Of a stretch of DNA of 36,031 nt, positions 8,234 to 17,040 are shown in pieces. The notes under the pieces were generated by a model, which searched no databases, was not told where the DNA came from, and worked only from the letters and a program-made list of their open reading frames with translations. The DNA comes from Nostocaceae cyanobacterium. GTDB lineage: Bacteria; Cyanobacteriota; Cyanobacteriia; Cyanobacteriales; Nostocaceae. The stretch's first letter is position 1, and every line of letters begins with the position of its first letter. The stretch is taken from contig JASJCY010000032.1 in NCBI GenBank assembly GCA_030065825.1, positions 1 through 36,031 of the forward strand, written 5' to 3'. Position numbers and translations under genes: made by a program.

Positions 8234-8375
8234 GAGGGTGTTTATAAAACAAATATAAAACTCTCGTGAGGGTCGAGAAACCGGGTTTCTTTTGATTTAT
8301 ATACTCTGATTATCGGTTACCCACCCATAGAAACCCGGTTTCTTTGGTTTTTACCTTTTATTTATAAACACACTC
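8234..8375. mobile_element. MITE related to the GAAACCCGGTTTC family
   Basis: The ends GAGGGTGTTTATAAAAC and TTTATAAACACACTC form an inverted repeat, with two inner AGAAACC-GGTTTCT palindromes (about 8277-8291 and 8329-8343). It sits one base from the target duplication of the preceding MITE. Size matches the 140-145 bp members at 13334, 16815, 31259 and 32280, but the terminal sequence differs slightly. Confidence 0.7.
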
Positions 8376-8454
8376 CCAGATGTAGTTGTTAACTTCCCCA
8401 CAATAGGGGGGTTATTTTCAATCTAAAGTGAACAAACTAATTTAGGTTAACCTC

Positions 8455-9279
8455 GTGGTCTTGAATCGACAACAATTACAAGCAGCCCTAGAAAAGGGAC
8501 GTAAGTCTTATTTTTTACCATTTTCCCTACATCTTTTTCAAACCGTCAACTCAACTAATCAAATTCTGTGGGAATTACTCAACCAAGGAGCAAAAACTGG
8601 TAGTGTAGTAATTGCCACTCAACAAACCGCAGGACGCGGACAATGGGGACGTCAGTGGATTTCTCCAACGGGGGGATTATATCTTTCCGTAGCTGTTGAT
8701 GCCCAGTTAGATGCCAATAATAGTTATCAGCTAACATTTGCCACTGCTTGGGGAATTGCCAAACAATTGCAAAATTGTGGTGTTAGCGTCGGAATTAAAT
8801 GGCCTAATGATTTAATCTTAGAACAGCGCAAGTTAGGGGGCATTCTCACAGAAACCAAGGTGCAGCAAGGAAAAATTAGCCAAGCCGTAATTGGAGTGGG
8901 CATTAACTGGAACAACCCAGTGCCACCAACTGGAATCAATTTAGAAATGTGGCAAACTGGTAAAGAGCTAAAACCAATATCTTCTGTGGAAATGCTAGCC
9001 GCTCAAGTTTTATTAGGTATAGAATCCGGTATTCACTGCCTTTTTGAAGAAGGAGTAAATAAATTATTGTCTGGCTATGTGGATCTACTAGCAAACATGG
9101 GCGATCGCATACAGTTAAATAATTTGCCCGGTATTGTAGTGGGTGTAACTCACACTGGAGAACTTCATGTTCGCATGGAAACATCAACAAACAAATTAGC
9201 AACAAAACAAGAAATTTACCTCCAACCCGGTACAATCAGTTTGGGCTACCGTCAATCCTCTGATTCATGTCCGGGCTAA
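8455..9279 (+). CDS. birA: Biotin--[acetyl-CoA-carboxylase] ligase
   Basis: The enzyme activates biotin with ATP and attaches it to the carrier protein of acetyl-CoA carboxylase, needed for fatty-acid synthesis. The 274-residue sequence has the biotinyl-AMP loop AGRGQWGR at 59-66, KWPND at 115-119, KLGGILTE following, and a C-terminal SH3-like domain. It lacks the N-terminal DNA-binding domain of E. coli BirA, so it is a group I ligase and should not act as a repressor. The start is GTG; a TTG two codons on is an alternative. The M23 peptidase gene follows after 82 bp on the same strand. Confidence 0.93.
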   Translation: MVLNRQQLQAALEKGRKSYFLPFSLHLFQTVNSTNQILWELLNQGAKTGSVVIATQQTAGRGQWGRQWISPTGGLYLSVAVDAQLDANNSYQLTFATAWGIAKQLQNCGVSVGIKWPNDLILEQRKLGGILTETKVQQGKISQAVIGVGINWNNPVPPTGINLEMWQTGKELKPISSVEMLAAQVLLGIESGIHCLFEEGVNKLLSGYVDLLANMGDRIQLNNLPGIVVGVTHTGELHVRMETSTNKLATKQEIYLQPGTISLGYRQSSDSCPG

Positions 9280-9361
9280 TTTGTCCAAAACTTTATATTC
9301 GGACAAGGCAAATACTGAAAAAATCATCTAAAAGCAAACTACACAAAACATTCAGAAAAAA

Positions 9362-11134
9362 ATGACCCAGCATAATCAATCTGGTGATAAAGGTTTGCAC
9401 CAACCATGGCAGCGGTCCCTACCCGTACAGAGCATCTGTTGGTTAAGTAGTTTTAGCCTCCTAGGCAATGGCTTGGTGCTAGCCCAAAGTGAATCATCTA
9501 TAGACAATATTGTTCCCACTGTGCAAAATTCTCGACCAGCAGTGAGAAGAACAGTCAAAAAAGATATTGTAATTCCTACTCGCAGTGCCTCTAGGTCACA
9601 AACAACATCAGCACGGAAAAAATCTTCCCCAAGTCGGGCAAAGCTGATACAAAGACTTAAAAGGCAATCTTCCCGTTCTTCTCGTTCTTCTAAACCTGTT
9701 AGGCTTTATCGACGCAAACCAGCAACTGGTTCTAAACCTAAAGCCCCTGTGAGAAAGAATAGAACTCCAGTAGTAATTCATACACCAAAGCCTGCGGTTA
9801 GAACTCCTAAAACTAGAGCCACAATTTCCAAACCACCTGCGGCAAATATTAGTAAACCTGAGGTATTAACTCCTAAGGCTCCTTTAGTTCTCAGAAAAAA
9901 GAAGCCCAAGGTTAAGGTTAACACTGCCAGACCAGCCCCTCGTACTATACCTAAAAAGCTTCCCCAATGGGCACAGCCCACAGTAAGTAATTCCCCCATT
10001 ACTGCCAGTGGCAGCAGCAAGAAACCTAAAGATTACAATAGCGCCTATATCGACCCCACCAATTATAGCAAACCCTCTCAAAAGAAATACCAAGCACCCA
10101 ACAAAGTCATTCTCACAGGACGCTCTGGTGCCTGTAGAACCTTATTGAGCAAAGGGACAGGTATTTCTAGTCGTAATTGTGTCAAAGCCCCCATTGCTGG
10201 CTCTAGAAACCAGCGTGTCGCTAATTCAACTCCCAAACCCACCCGTGCTACTGCACCCAGTTGGCTACGAAAAAGTCAAAATACAAATAAAGTTGTTAAA
10301 GTTACCTCGGTTCCCCGTGCTACTACTAGGCGCAGTAACAGAATTCAAAGACGGGCTACTGTGGCTAGTTCTCGCAGTGTGAGCAATATCAGTAACAGTA
10401 GATGGCGTCCGAGAAGGACTACTAACATTGCTGCTAGCAGAAACAAAATTCATCCGAATCGCTTTATACCCAGTGCCGGTAACTTTACACCCACAACCAC
10501 AGTTAGTTCTGTACCCATCGCTCCCAGTGGGGGAACTTTGCCACCCCCAATGACGGCAAATAACACCGCACCGAGGGTCAGCAGTATAGCTTATGATATT
10601 CCCCTGGCATCCACATTGCCCCGCATTGTTTCTGGGGTAACCAGATTAGCCTACGGTGTCCAGGGATTAATGTTTCCGGTTTCCGTACCTTCACCGATTA
10701 CCTCTGTATTCGGTTGGCGTCAGCATCCCATTACAGGCGATCGCCGTTTCCACTCTGGTACAGATATCGGTGCAGCTATGGGAACACCAATTTTAGCAGC
10801 CAGTACGGGTCAAGTAGAGATTGCTGATTGGGTGGGTGGCTACGGTTTAACGGTCATCCTCAACCACAATAATGCCCAACAAACCCTCTATGGTCACATG
10901 TCACAAATATTTGTGCAACCCGGTCAAGTGGTAGAACAAGGAACTGTAATTGGACGAGTTGGTAGCACCGGGAACTCTACAGGTCCCCACCTGCACTTTG
11001 AACTCCGTCACCTCACACCCCAAGGATGGGTAGCCAGTGATCCGGGAGTGCATTTAGAGTACGGTCTTAGCCAGTTGCTAGAGGCTTTACAGACGGCACA
11101 ACTTTCTCAAAAACCAGAGAAGAAATCGAATTAG
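9362..11134 (+). CDS. M23 family metallopeptidase with long basic linker
   Basis: A cell-wall peptidase or LytM-type amidase activator of 590 residues acting outside the membrane. A hydrophobic stretch near residues 22-42 looks like a signal or anchor (LLGNGLVLAQS). Residues 50-430 are a low-complexity linker very rich in Lys, Arg, Pro, Ser and Thr, with few hydrophobic residues, suited to binding anionic peptidoglycan. The M23 domain (about 440-560) has H464 and D468 in HSGTD, H512 in YGHMS and HLH at 543-545, so zinc ligands and catalytic His are complete. The basic linker is unusually long for this domain. A strong hairpin follows the stop. Confidence 0.9.
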   Translation: MTQHNQSGDKGLHQPWQRSLPVQSICWLSSFSLLGNGLVLAQSESSIDNIVPTVQNSRPAVRRTVKKDIVIPTRSASRSQTTSARKKSSPSRAKLIQRLKRQSSRSSRSSKPVRLYRRKPATGSKPKAPVRKNRTPVVIHTPKPAVRTPKTRATISKPPAANISKPEVLTPKAPLVLRKKKPKVKVNTARPAPRTIPKKLPQWAQPTVSNSPITASGSSKKPKDYNSAYIDPTNYSKPSQKKYQAPNKVILTGRSGACRTLLSKGTGISSRNCVKAPIAGSRNQRVANSTPKPTRATAPSWLRKSQNTNKVVKVTSVPRATTRRSNRIQRRATVASSRSVSNISNSRWRPRRTTNIAASRNKIHPNRFIPSAGNFTPTTTVSSVPIAPSGGTLPPPMTANNTAPRVSSIAYDIPLASTLPRIVSGVTRLAYGVQGLMFPVSVPSPITSVFGWRQHPITGDRRFHSGTDIGAAMGTPILAASTGQVEIADWVGGYGLTVILNHNNAQQTLYGHMSQIFVQPGQVVEQGTVIGRVGSTGNSTGPHLHFELRHLTPQGWVASDPGVHLEYGLSQLLEALQTAQLSQKPEKKSN

Positions 11135-11177
11135 CTAGAAGGGGACAGGAATAGGAGTATTACTCCTGTCCTCCTAG
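11135..11177 (+). terminator. Probable terminator hairpin after the M23 gene
   Basis: CTAGAAGGGGACAGGA pairs with TCCTGTCCTCCTAG, with a second nested palindrome GGAGTATTACTCC that can form an alternative stem. It begins at the M23 stop codon. There is no clear T-run after it, so factor-independent termination is only likely, not certain. Confidence 0.5.
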
Positions 11178-11209
11178 AAGATTACCGAATTGAGTAAGAC
11201 CCATTCAGA

Positions 11210-11440
11210 GGGGGAAGAGGGGGAAGAGAGGGAAGAGAGGGAAGAGGGGGAAGAGAGGGAAGAGGGGGAAGAGAGGGAAGAGGGGGAGAAATTTCTATCG
11301 GTAATCTTAGAATGAGAAGGGAGTAATTCCTGTTCCCAGTTCCCTGTTAAGAGTTCCCTATTCCCTATTCCCTATTCCCTATTCCCTATTAAGAGTTCCC
11401 TGTTAAGAGTTCCCTGTTAAGAGTTCCCTGTTAAGAGTGT
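11210..11440. repeat. Two short-tandem-repeat tracts
   Basis: Positions 11210-11288 are units of GGGGGAAGAGA and GGGAAGA, almost pure purine on this strand. Positions 11336-11440 are TTCCCTGTTAAGAG and TTCCCTA units, the complement of the motif at 3618-3723. They sit between convergent genes. Confidence 0.85.
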
Positions 11441-11451
11441 TTGTTAGGAAT

Positions 11452-12876
11452 TTACCGTTCTGCTGTGCGATCGCCACTATCTATGGGAATTTTAATGATA
11501 AATTCGGTATCCTTTCCTGGAGTAGAGATACATTCAATTTGACCGCCATGTTTTTCTACCACTATTTGATAGCAGACCGATAATCCCGTACCTGTTCCGT
11601 TGCTTAAAGGTTTGTTGGTAAAAAATGGATCGAAGATTTTCTGTCTGATTTCCTCTTTTATTCCTATTCCATTATCTCTGATATGAATCAACAAGTAGTG
11701 ATTATCTAAAATTTGTGTATGAATTTGGATTGTTGGGGTTGTAAACATCGATTTGGGAATTTTTCTGTGTTCATTTTTGATTTCAAAACCCCCTTTTTTA
11801 ATTTTTGATTCCAAAGCATCAATTGCATTACTGAGAATCTTCATAAATACTAGGTTTAAAAGACCAGGATAGCAATCAATTCTTGGTAGTTTTTCGTATT
11901 TTTTAATGACAGAAATCTTTTCACCAGTAGGATTAAAATTGAGACGACTTTGCAAAATTCCTAAGGAATTGTCTATACATTCATGGATATTAATCCTTTT
12001 TTGTTGGGATTCATCAATGAGAGATAAATTCAGTAAATAATTAAAGATTGGCTTGATTTGTTTGACGCTTTTTTTGATATGAGTCAGTAACTTAGGAAGC
12101 TTATTAGTGACAAAATATAAATCAATTTTTTCAATTTCAGTTTGAATTTCTGTAGCTGGTTGAGGATAATAAATTTGATACAAATTGATAATCTGAATTA
12201 ATTGCTGTATGTAACGATTGACATGAATAACATTACCAGCAATTGAATTAATAGGATTACTAACTTCGCTGGCAATACTAGTCAAAGTTTTTCCCAAGTC
12301 AGCCATTTTTTCCTTTTCTAAAAATTGTGCATATTCGTTTTTAATTTGCTGTGATTCTGTTTTCTTTTTTCGGAAATTATCTTCTGATTGCTGTAGTTTT
12401 AAAAGTGTCAATACATGAATTTGGGAACTTGCTTGGAGTAAATGGTGAAAATCAAGTACCCCATATTCTCCTGACTTAAATTCCACTAAAATAGGCTCAT
12501 AAACAACTTTTGGCGAGCGTTCTAAAGCCTTATGAATTGCTATAGTAACATTTGTATTTTCAGGAAGTACAAAGACTTCTGCCGACAACATTTTACACAG
12601 AGATTCAATCGGTCGCTGAGAAAATAATCCCAAACTATAGGGACGACTCATATGTTCAAAAAATTTATGCCGCGATATCATAGTAATATAATCATGATTT
12701 TTAGTCACAATTACTCCTGGTAATAAAGGATTATTATCAAATAGTGCGACTAATTCATTTCCATATTTTTCTACATCAATTGCTATATTCCAAAGATGTA
12801 AATCCTGTAGAGTAGAATTTAATTCTAGACTTAGTTCGTTAATATTTTGAATTGCACTTTTAACCAACATACTCAT
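11452..12876 (-). CDS. Sensor histidine kinase-like protein lacking the phospho-acceptor His
   Basis: A 474-residue protein. The N-terminal part (about 35-155) resembles the CBS-like region of cyanobacterial signalling proteins (PGVIVTKNHDYITMISR, then LLYEP-like VVYEPILVEF). A coiled coil (160-195) leads into the H-box region. There the usual AHEINNP reads ASEVSNP, so Ser203 stands where His is expected. The ATP-binding domain looks complete: N350 in the N-box (ILSNAIDALE), DNGIGI at 401-406, FDPFFT at 415-420 and GTGTGLS at 427-433. It may bind ATP without autophosphorylating, use another residue (H218 is near), or signal allosterically. No response regulator gene is adjacent. No transmembrane segment is seen, so it is probably cytosolic. 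Confidence 0.88.
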   Translation of the reverse strand: MSMLVKSAIQNINELSLELNSTLQDLHLWNIAIDVEKYGNELVALFDNNPLLPGVIVTKNHDYITMISRHKFFEHMSRPYSLGLFSQRPIESLCKMLSAEVFVLPENTNVTIAIHKALERSPKVVYEPILVEFKSGEYGVLDFHHLLQASSQIHVLTLLKLQQSEDNFRKKKTESQQIKNEYAQFLEKEKMADLGKTLTSIASEVSNPINSIAGNVIHVNRYIQQLIQIINLYQIYYPQPATEIQTEIEKIDLYFVTNKLPKLLTHIKKSVKQIKPIFNYLLNLSLIDESQQKRINIHECIDNSLGILQSRLNFNPTGEKISVIKKYEKLPRIDCYPGLLNLVFMKILSNAIDALESKIKKGGFEIKNEHRKIPKSMFTTPTIQIHTQILDNHYLLIHIRDNGIGIKEEIRQKIFDPFFTNKPLSNGTGTGLSVCYQIVVEKHGGQIECISTPGKDTEFIIKIPIDSGDRTAER

Positions 12877-12908
12877 GCTTATTTAAGTTTTAAGTAGATG
12901 GACATATA

Positions 12909-13011
12909 GCGGTTTTCGGTTGATTAGAATACAAAGTTGATTCCTAATATGTAAGACAGACTAGAGGAAGTCCATCCCACAAGACTGTATTTTACAAAGA
13001 ATGAAAACCGC
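12909..13011. repeat. Inverted-repeat element with GCGGTTTTC ends
   Basis: GCGGTTTTCGGTTGATTAGA at the left is mirrored imperfectly by AAAGAATGAAAACCGC at the right. The ends resemble those at 1-120. It lies upstream of the histidine-kinase-like gene. Between it and 13334 I see no feature. Confidence 0.55.
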
Positions 13012-13333
13012 GATAGATAGCACTGCTAAATCATTTATGAAAAGCGATGGTTGATTATTCCCAAGTGAAAATAATCACCAAAAATCTCACCAATCAAATA
13101 TGATTGCTGTACAAAAAGAGATAGTACATAGAAATCAATCCCTCTCCCGATGAAATCTCTCCCAAAAATGGAAGTAGAAATGTCTATTCTTGACAGGGTG
13201 AGGGTATACCTTTATCGAGTTATTTTCTTTTCAGTTGCAGCAGATTAAATCACCACCTAAATAAAAGTGGTTAGGTTTACAAGGAAATAAAATTGCTGGA
13301 TAAATAGTTTTAGATGGTAGATGCAGCGGTTTA

Positions 13334-13474
13334 GAGGTTATTTATAAAGTAAACCTTAACACCTAAGAAACCAGGTTTGTTCAAGACTAAGTACGATAAT
13401 ATTCAATACTTCACCCAGAGAAACCGGTTTCTAACTACATCAATAGACTTGATATTTGCTTTATAAATGGTCTC
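13334..13474. mobile_element. 141-bp MITE, GAGGTTATTTATAAAG family
   Basis: The left end GAGGTTATTTATAAAGTAAA is mirrored by TTTGCTTTATAAATGGTCTC at the right. Inner AGAAACC and GGTTTCT motifs form hairpins. TTA flanks both ends, a possible 3-bp target duplication. Same family as 16815, 31259 and 32280. Confidence 0.75.
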
Positions 13475-13636
13475 TTAGATAGTAGATACAGTCGCCTTTA
13501 TCTTTTACTGTACAACATCAGTAGCATTAGTGAAGAAAATTCATCTATTTTTACCAAAGCCACAGGGATATTACACCTCTGGTGGGTATCTCAGCAAGGT
13601 CTTAAGGTCGCAGTAATGGATAATGGAAAGTACAAT

Positions 13637-13738
13637 TACCTATTAACAATTACCTATTAACAATTACCCATTACCCATTACCAATTACCAATTACCAATT
13701 ACCCATTACCCATTACCAATTACCAATTACCCATTACA
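13637..13738. repeat. Short tandem repeats CAATTAC/CCATTAC reaching into ribE stop
   Basis: Heptamers ATTACCA, ATTACCC and similar are repeated about 14 times. The stop codon of the reverse-strand riboflavin synthase gene lies inside the last unit, so the array begins exactly where the gene ends. Confidence 0.85.
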
Positions 13739-14414
13739 AATATCCGTGTTCCAATAAGAATGAGGGTGTAATTTTATCCTCACTGATTTCCTTGGAATTA
13801 TTCAGATTCTGGTTACCACCACCAAGAAACTTTTCCACGTATTTGCCTAAAATATCCCCTTCTAAATTTACCCAACCCCCTGGAAGCAGATAACGGAGGT
13901 TGGTTTCAGCATAAGTTAAGGGAATTACCGCTACCTGAAACTGGCAAAGATCCCCATCATATTCCGCAACGGTGAGACTAATACCATTCACCGCTATACT
14001 GCCTTTAGGAACAATATAGCGAGCGATGGCATCCGATGCAGTAAAAGTCATTTCCCAAGAAGTTGCGGTTTGTTGTGCTGACACCATTTTGCCAATTCCG
14101 TCAACATGTCCCATGACAAAATGACCCCCAACTTTGCTTCCTACCCGCAAAGAGGCTTCTAAGTTAACATATTTAGTCTCAGGGTCTCCAACCCCCAAGG
14201 TTGTGCGACGTAGGGTTTCCGGTGAAGCTGTAGCTATAAACCCATCCTTTAAAACTTCTTCCACCGTTAAGCAAACACCATCTACTGCGACGCTGTCACC
14301 GTAAGCTAAATCTTGCATAATTAACTCAGATGAGTTACGAATGCAAGTAATTCTAAAAGAATCCCCCCCTAGGGGTTTTATAGTTCCTAATGATTGAATT
14401 AATCCTGTAAACAC
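13734..14414 (-). CDS. ribE: Riboflavin synthase, alpha chain
   Basis: This enzyme converts two 6,7-dimethyl-8-ribityllumazine molecules to riboflavin, the last step of the pathway. The 226-residue sequence has the two lumazine-binding repeats: the first from MFTGLI with DSVAVDGVCLTV, the second starting about residue 97 (GGHFVMGHVDGIG) with GSIAVNGISLTV. The C-terminal tail after LEGDILGKYVEK is slightly long and poorly conserved, probably because the tandem repeat grew up to the stop. I see no FMN riboswitch in the 318 bp upstream (14415-14732), which also separates it from the divergent nuclease gene; nothing else was recognised there. Confidence 0.95.
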   Translation of the reverse strand: MFTGLIQSLGTIKPLGGDSFRITCIRNSSELIMQDLAYGDSVAVDGVCLTVEEVLKDGFIATASPETLRRTTLGVGDPETKYVNLEASLRVGSKVGGHFVMGHVDGIGKMVSAQQTATSWEMTFTASDAIARYIVPKGSIAVNGISLTVAEYDGDLCQFQVAVIPLTYAETNLRYLLPGGWVNLEGDILGKYVEKFLGGGNQNLNNSKEISEDKITPSFLLEHGYL

Positions 14415-14732
14415 TCTCGTTTACCCTACCTAACTCTATATTTTGCCTAATTTTTTCAGCTTACAGAAAATTTAAGTATATTTTCTGACTTTAACTTTTA
14501 GATGAATCTGAATCTGTTCGCTGCCAACACAAGGCATACTTGGATATGGAGATGATTGTCACCCCCTGACTGCTTCGACTTACTCTGGTGTTCACAACCA
14601 TTTGGGAGTTTAATAGAAGCAATTATAGATAATAGAGACAAACGTCTATACCTTGTGTTTAGCTAACAGGAACAAAAGTATTATTTTTGACCAATGTCCC
14701 CTAGCACTCAAAGAATTATAGAGGCTTAGCCA

Positions 14733-15236
14733 ATGATTGAGATGAAAGTCGCTGGCATAGCATTAGATGCCATTACCCGCAGCCCAATTGTACTGTTAAA
14801 AGATGCTTCTGAACGACGTGCCCTACCAATTTATATCGGTCAGGAACAAGCACGGGCTATTATGGGAGCATTGGAGAATCAAAAGCCTCCTAGACCCCTA
14901 ACCCATGATCTAATTGTAAATATTCTTGAAGCTTGGAACATGACTCTAGAAAAAGTCATCATCCACTCCTTACAAAAGGAAACATTTTATGCGGCTTTGA
15001 TACTCCAGCAAGGCACTACTAAAAAAGAAATTGATGCTCGTCCCAGTGACGCGATCGCCATTGCGCTGCGAACCAATAGCCCCATCTGGGTAATGGAAGA
15101 AGTAATTGTTGATGCTTCTATTCCTGTAGACCGGGATGCAGATGAAGCTGAACAACAAGCCTTCCATGAATTTGTTTCCAATCTCCGTCCTGAGGATTTG
15201 ATCAAGCGTTTTAGCGATGATAGTTCCCAAAGTTAG
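14733..15236 (+). CDS. Bifunctional nuclease (BFN/DUF151) family protein
   Basis: A 167-residue DUF151 protein. Plant and bacterial relatives show DNase and RNase activity in vitro; the cyanobacterial role is not settled. The family core is clear: MIEMKVAGIALDA at the start, RALPIYIGQEQARAI, a hydrophobic TFYAALIL strand, then EIDARPSDAIAIALR, and a UVR-like acidic and Gln-rich tail. The start is ATG with GAGG about 9 bases upstream. It is divergent from ribE and 117 bp from the aldo/keto reductase on the same strand. Confidence 0.92.
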   Translation: MIEMKVAGIALDAITRSPIVLLKDASERRALPIYIGQEQARAIMGALENQKPPRPLTHDLIVNILEAWNMTLEKVIIHSLQKETFYAALILQQGTTKKEIDARPSDAIAIALRTNSPIWVMEEVIVDASIPVDRDADEAEQQAFHEFVSNLRPEDLIKRFSDDSSQS

Positions 15237-15353
15237 TTATTAATTGTGAATTCGGGCTAATAACGTCAGAGAACGTTAAGTAAATTTATTCACTTTTTGA
15301 CTAAGATAAATTACTTATAGCCCATTCCCTGGACAAAATCAAAAATCATCAAG

Positions 15354-16484
15354 ATGCGATATCGACGCTTTGGGAAAACGAACTTACAGCTATCGGTGCT
15401 TTCCTTAGGGACAATGCGTTATTTGGCTTCAGCAGAAAATGCGTATCAGACCATACAAGAGGCTATAGCCCTAGGAATAAATCATCTAGAAACAGCCAGG
15501 GGTTACGGTAAGAGTGAGGAGTTTCTAGGTAATGCGATCGCTGCGGGTTTGCCAGTACCCCGTTCTCAGCTTTACGTTACTAGCAAGATACCACCTACAG
15601 CGTCAGCGGATAACATGCGTCGGTGCATCAATGAATCCCTGGAAAGACTAAATTTGGATTATTTAGATTGTTTGGGGATTCATGGTTTAAACACTTGGGA
15701 GCATTTAGAGTGGGTTCAAGCCAAGAATGGCTGTATGCAGGCAGTTTGGGAAGCAGTAGCCGACGGTCGGGTGCGACACGTAGGATTTTCCACCCATGCC
15801 TCATTAGAAGTAATTCTAGCAGCAATTGAGACAGATTTTTTTGAATTTGTCAATCTGCATTATTACTATTTTTTCCAACGTCATGCCCCAGCTATTGAGT
15901 TAGCTTATGAAAAGGACATGGGGGTATTTATTATTTCTCCAGCGGATAAGGGGGGACGGTTATATACACCATCCCAAACCCTGATAAATTTGTGTAGTCC
16001 TTTTTCACCTCTGGAGTTAAATTATCGGTTTTTACTGAGCGATTCTCGGGTTACGACTTTGAGTGTGGGTGCAGCTAAACCACAGGAGTTAAGAGAACCG
16101 TTACGGGTGGCTGATAGGGATGAAGAATTGAATCATGAGGAAATTACTGTATTTAAACGTTTAGAAAATTACAAAATTCAGGTTTTGGGGACAGATAAAT
16201 GTAGTCAGTGTTATGATTGCTTACCTTGTCCAGAAAAGATTAATATTCCGGAGGTATTGCGACTGCGGAATCTGGCTGTGGCTTATGATATGAGTGATTA
16301 TGGGCAATATCGTTACGGGATGTTTGAAAATGCTGGTCATTGGTTTCCGGGGATGAAGGGAAACAGATGTACAAAATGTGGTGAGTGTTTACCGAGGTGT
16401 CCGGAAAAGTTAGATATTCCAGTTTTGTTGCAGGATACCCACCAAAGGTTGAAGGGAAAAACTGGGAGAAGGTTGTGGGGATAA
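15354..16484 (+). CDS. Aldo/keto reductase with C-terminal 4Fe-4S cysteine motifs
   Basis: NADPH-dependent oxidoreductase-type TIM barrel with a ferredoxin-like tail, 376 residues. The barrel starts MRYRRFGKTNLQLSVLSLGT. Of the usual tetrad, Y51 (ARGYGKSE), K78 (VTSKIPP) and H110 (LGIHGLN) are present, while the Asp is Glu (E46 in HLETA), as I recall from this cyanobacterial subfamily. The tail has CxxCxxCxxCP at 283-293 and CxxCxxCxxxCP at 339-350, enough for iron-sulphur cluster binding, which suggests electron transfer from ferredoxin or a structural cluster. Substrate unknown. Confidence 0.9.
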   Translation: MRYRRFGKTNLQLSVLSLGTMRYLASAENAYQTIQEAIALGINHLETARGYGKSEEFLGNAIAAGLPVPRSQLYVTSKIPPTASADNMRRCINESLERLNLDYLDCLGIHGLNTWEHLEWVQAKNGCMQAVWEAVADGRVRHVGFSTHASLEVILAAIETDFFEFVNLHYYYFFQRHAPAIELAYEKDMGVFIISPADKGGRLYTPSQTLINLCSPFSPLELNYRFLLSDSRVTTLSVGAAKPQELREPLRVADRDEELNHEEITVFKRLENYKIQVLGTDKCSQCYDCLPCPEKINIPEVLRLRNLAVAYDMSDYGQYRYGMFENAGHWFPGMKGNRCTKCGECLPRCPEKLDIPVLLQDTHQRLKGKTGRRLWG

Positions 16485-16497
16485 TTAAACAAGTCAA

Positions 16498-16753
16498 AAA
16501 TCACGCATTCAAAAGTCAAAAATTAAAAATCAAAAATCAAAAATCAAATTTAGTTGGTGGATGGGGGAAAATATAGCGCTTCTTGGTTTAGTACGGATTC
16601 AACAAGTCAAAAGTCACCCATTCAAAAGTCACCCATTCAAAAATTAAATTTAGGGTGTGTTACTGCGCAGCGTAACGCACCATCCGGTAATCTTTTCGGT
16701 GCGTATAGCCTAATGGCATTCTGTGAAAAGCTGTTAGCATAACGCACCCTACA
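16498..16753. repeat. Tandem heptamers and TAGGGTGTG inverted-repeat element
   Basis: Positions 16498-16550 are AAAAATC/AAAAGTC units and 16600-16645 are AAAAGTCACCCATTC units. The element from 16651 (TAGGGTGTGTTAC) to 16753 (GTAACGCACC-like, ending CGCACCCTACA) has inverted ends with an inner hairpin GTTACTGCGCAGCGTAAC. No coding content. Confidence 0.7.
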
Positions 16754-16814
16754 AGTACCTAATTTTATTCAACAATCAAACCGGATTCCTATATTGCTGT
16801 AGAGGATACTTTCA

Positions 16815-16959
16815 AAGACCATTTATAAAGTAAATATGTAAGTCTATCGGTGTAGCGAGAAACCGGGTTTCTATGGGTGGAATATCGAATCCGGATTGTA
16901 CTTAGTCTGAAAGAAACCCGGTTTCTTGGGTCTTAAGGTTTACTTTAATAAATAACCTC
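16815..16959. mobile_element. 145-bp MITE, GAGGTTATTTATAAAG family, reverse orientation
   Basis: The ends AAGACCATTTATAAAGTAAA and TTTACTTTAATAAATAACCTC match the family at 13334 and 32280 in the opposite orientation. The core holds AGAAACCGGGTTTCT and AGAAACCCGGTTTCT separated by the same TCGAATCCG...GTACTTAGTCTGA spacer type as the 67-bp tandem units at 4622. Confidence 0.78.
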
Positions 16960-17040
16960 TAACTCAGCAGGTTAGACTATTGAGTAGACATTTGTCGAAA
17001 TTGAGTGCGTGGACGATAGATATCGTGTCCCTAAAAAATT

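Noticed and set aside
14415-14732. FMN riboswitch upstream of riboflavin synthase
   Set aside because: I saw none of the conserved RFN-element blocks such as AGGGTGAAATTCCC or the expected multi-stem arrangement.
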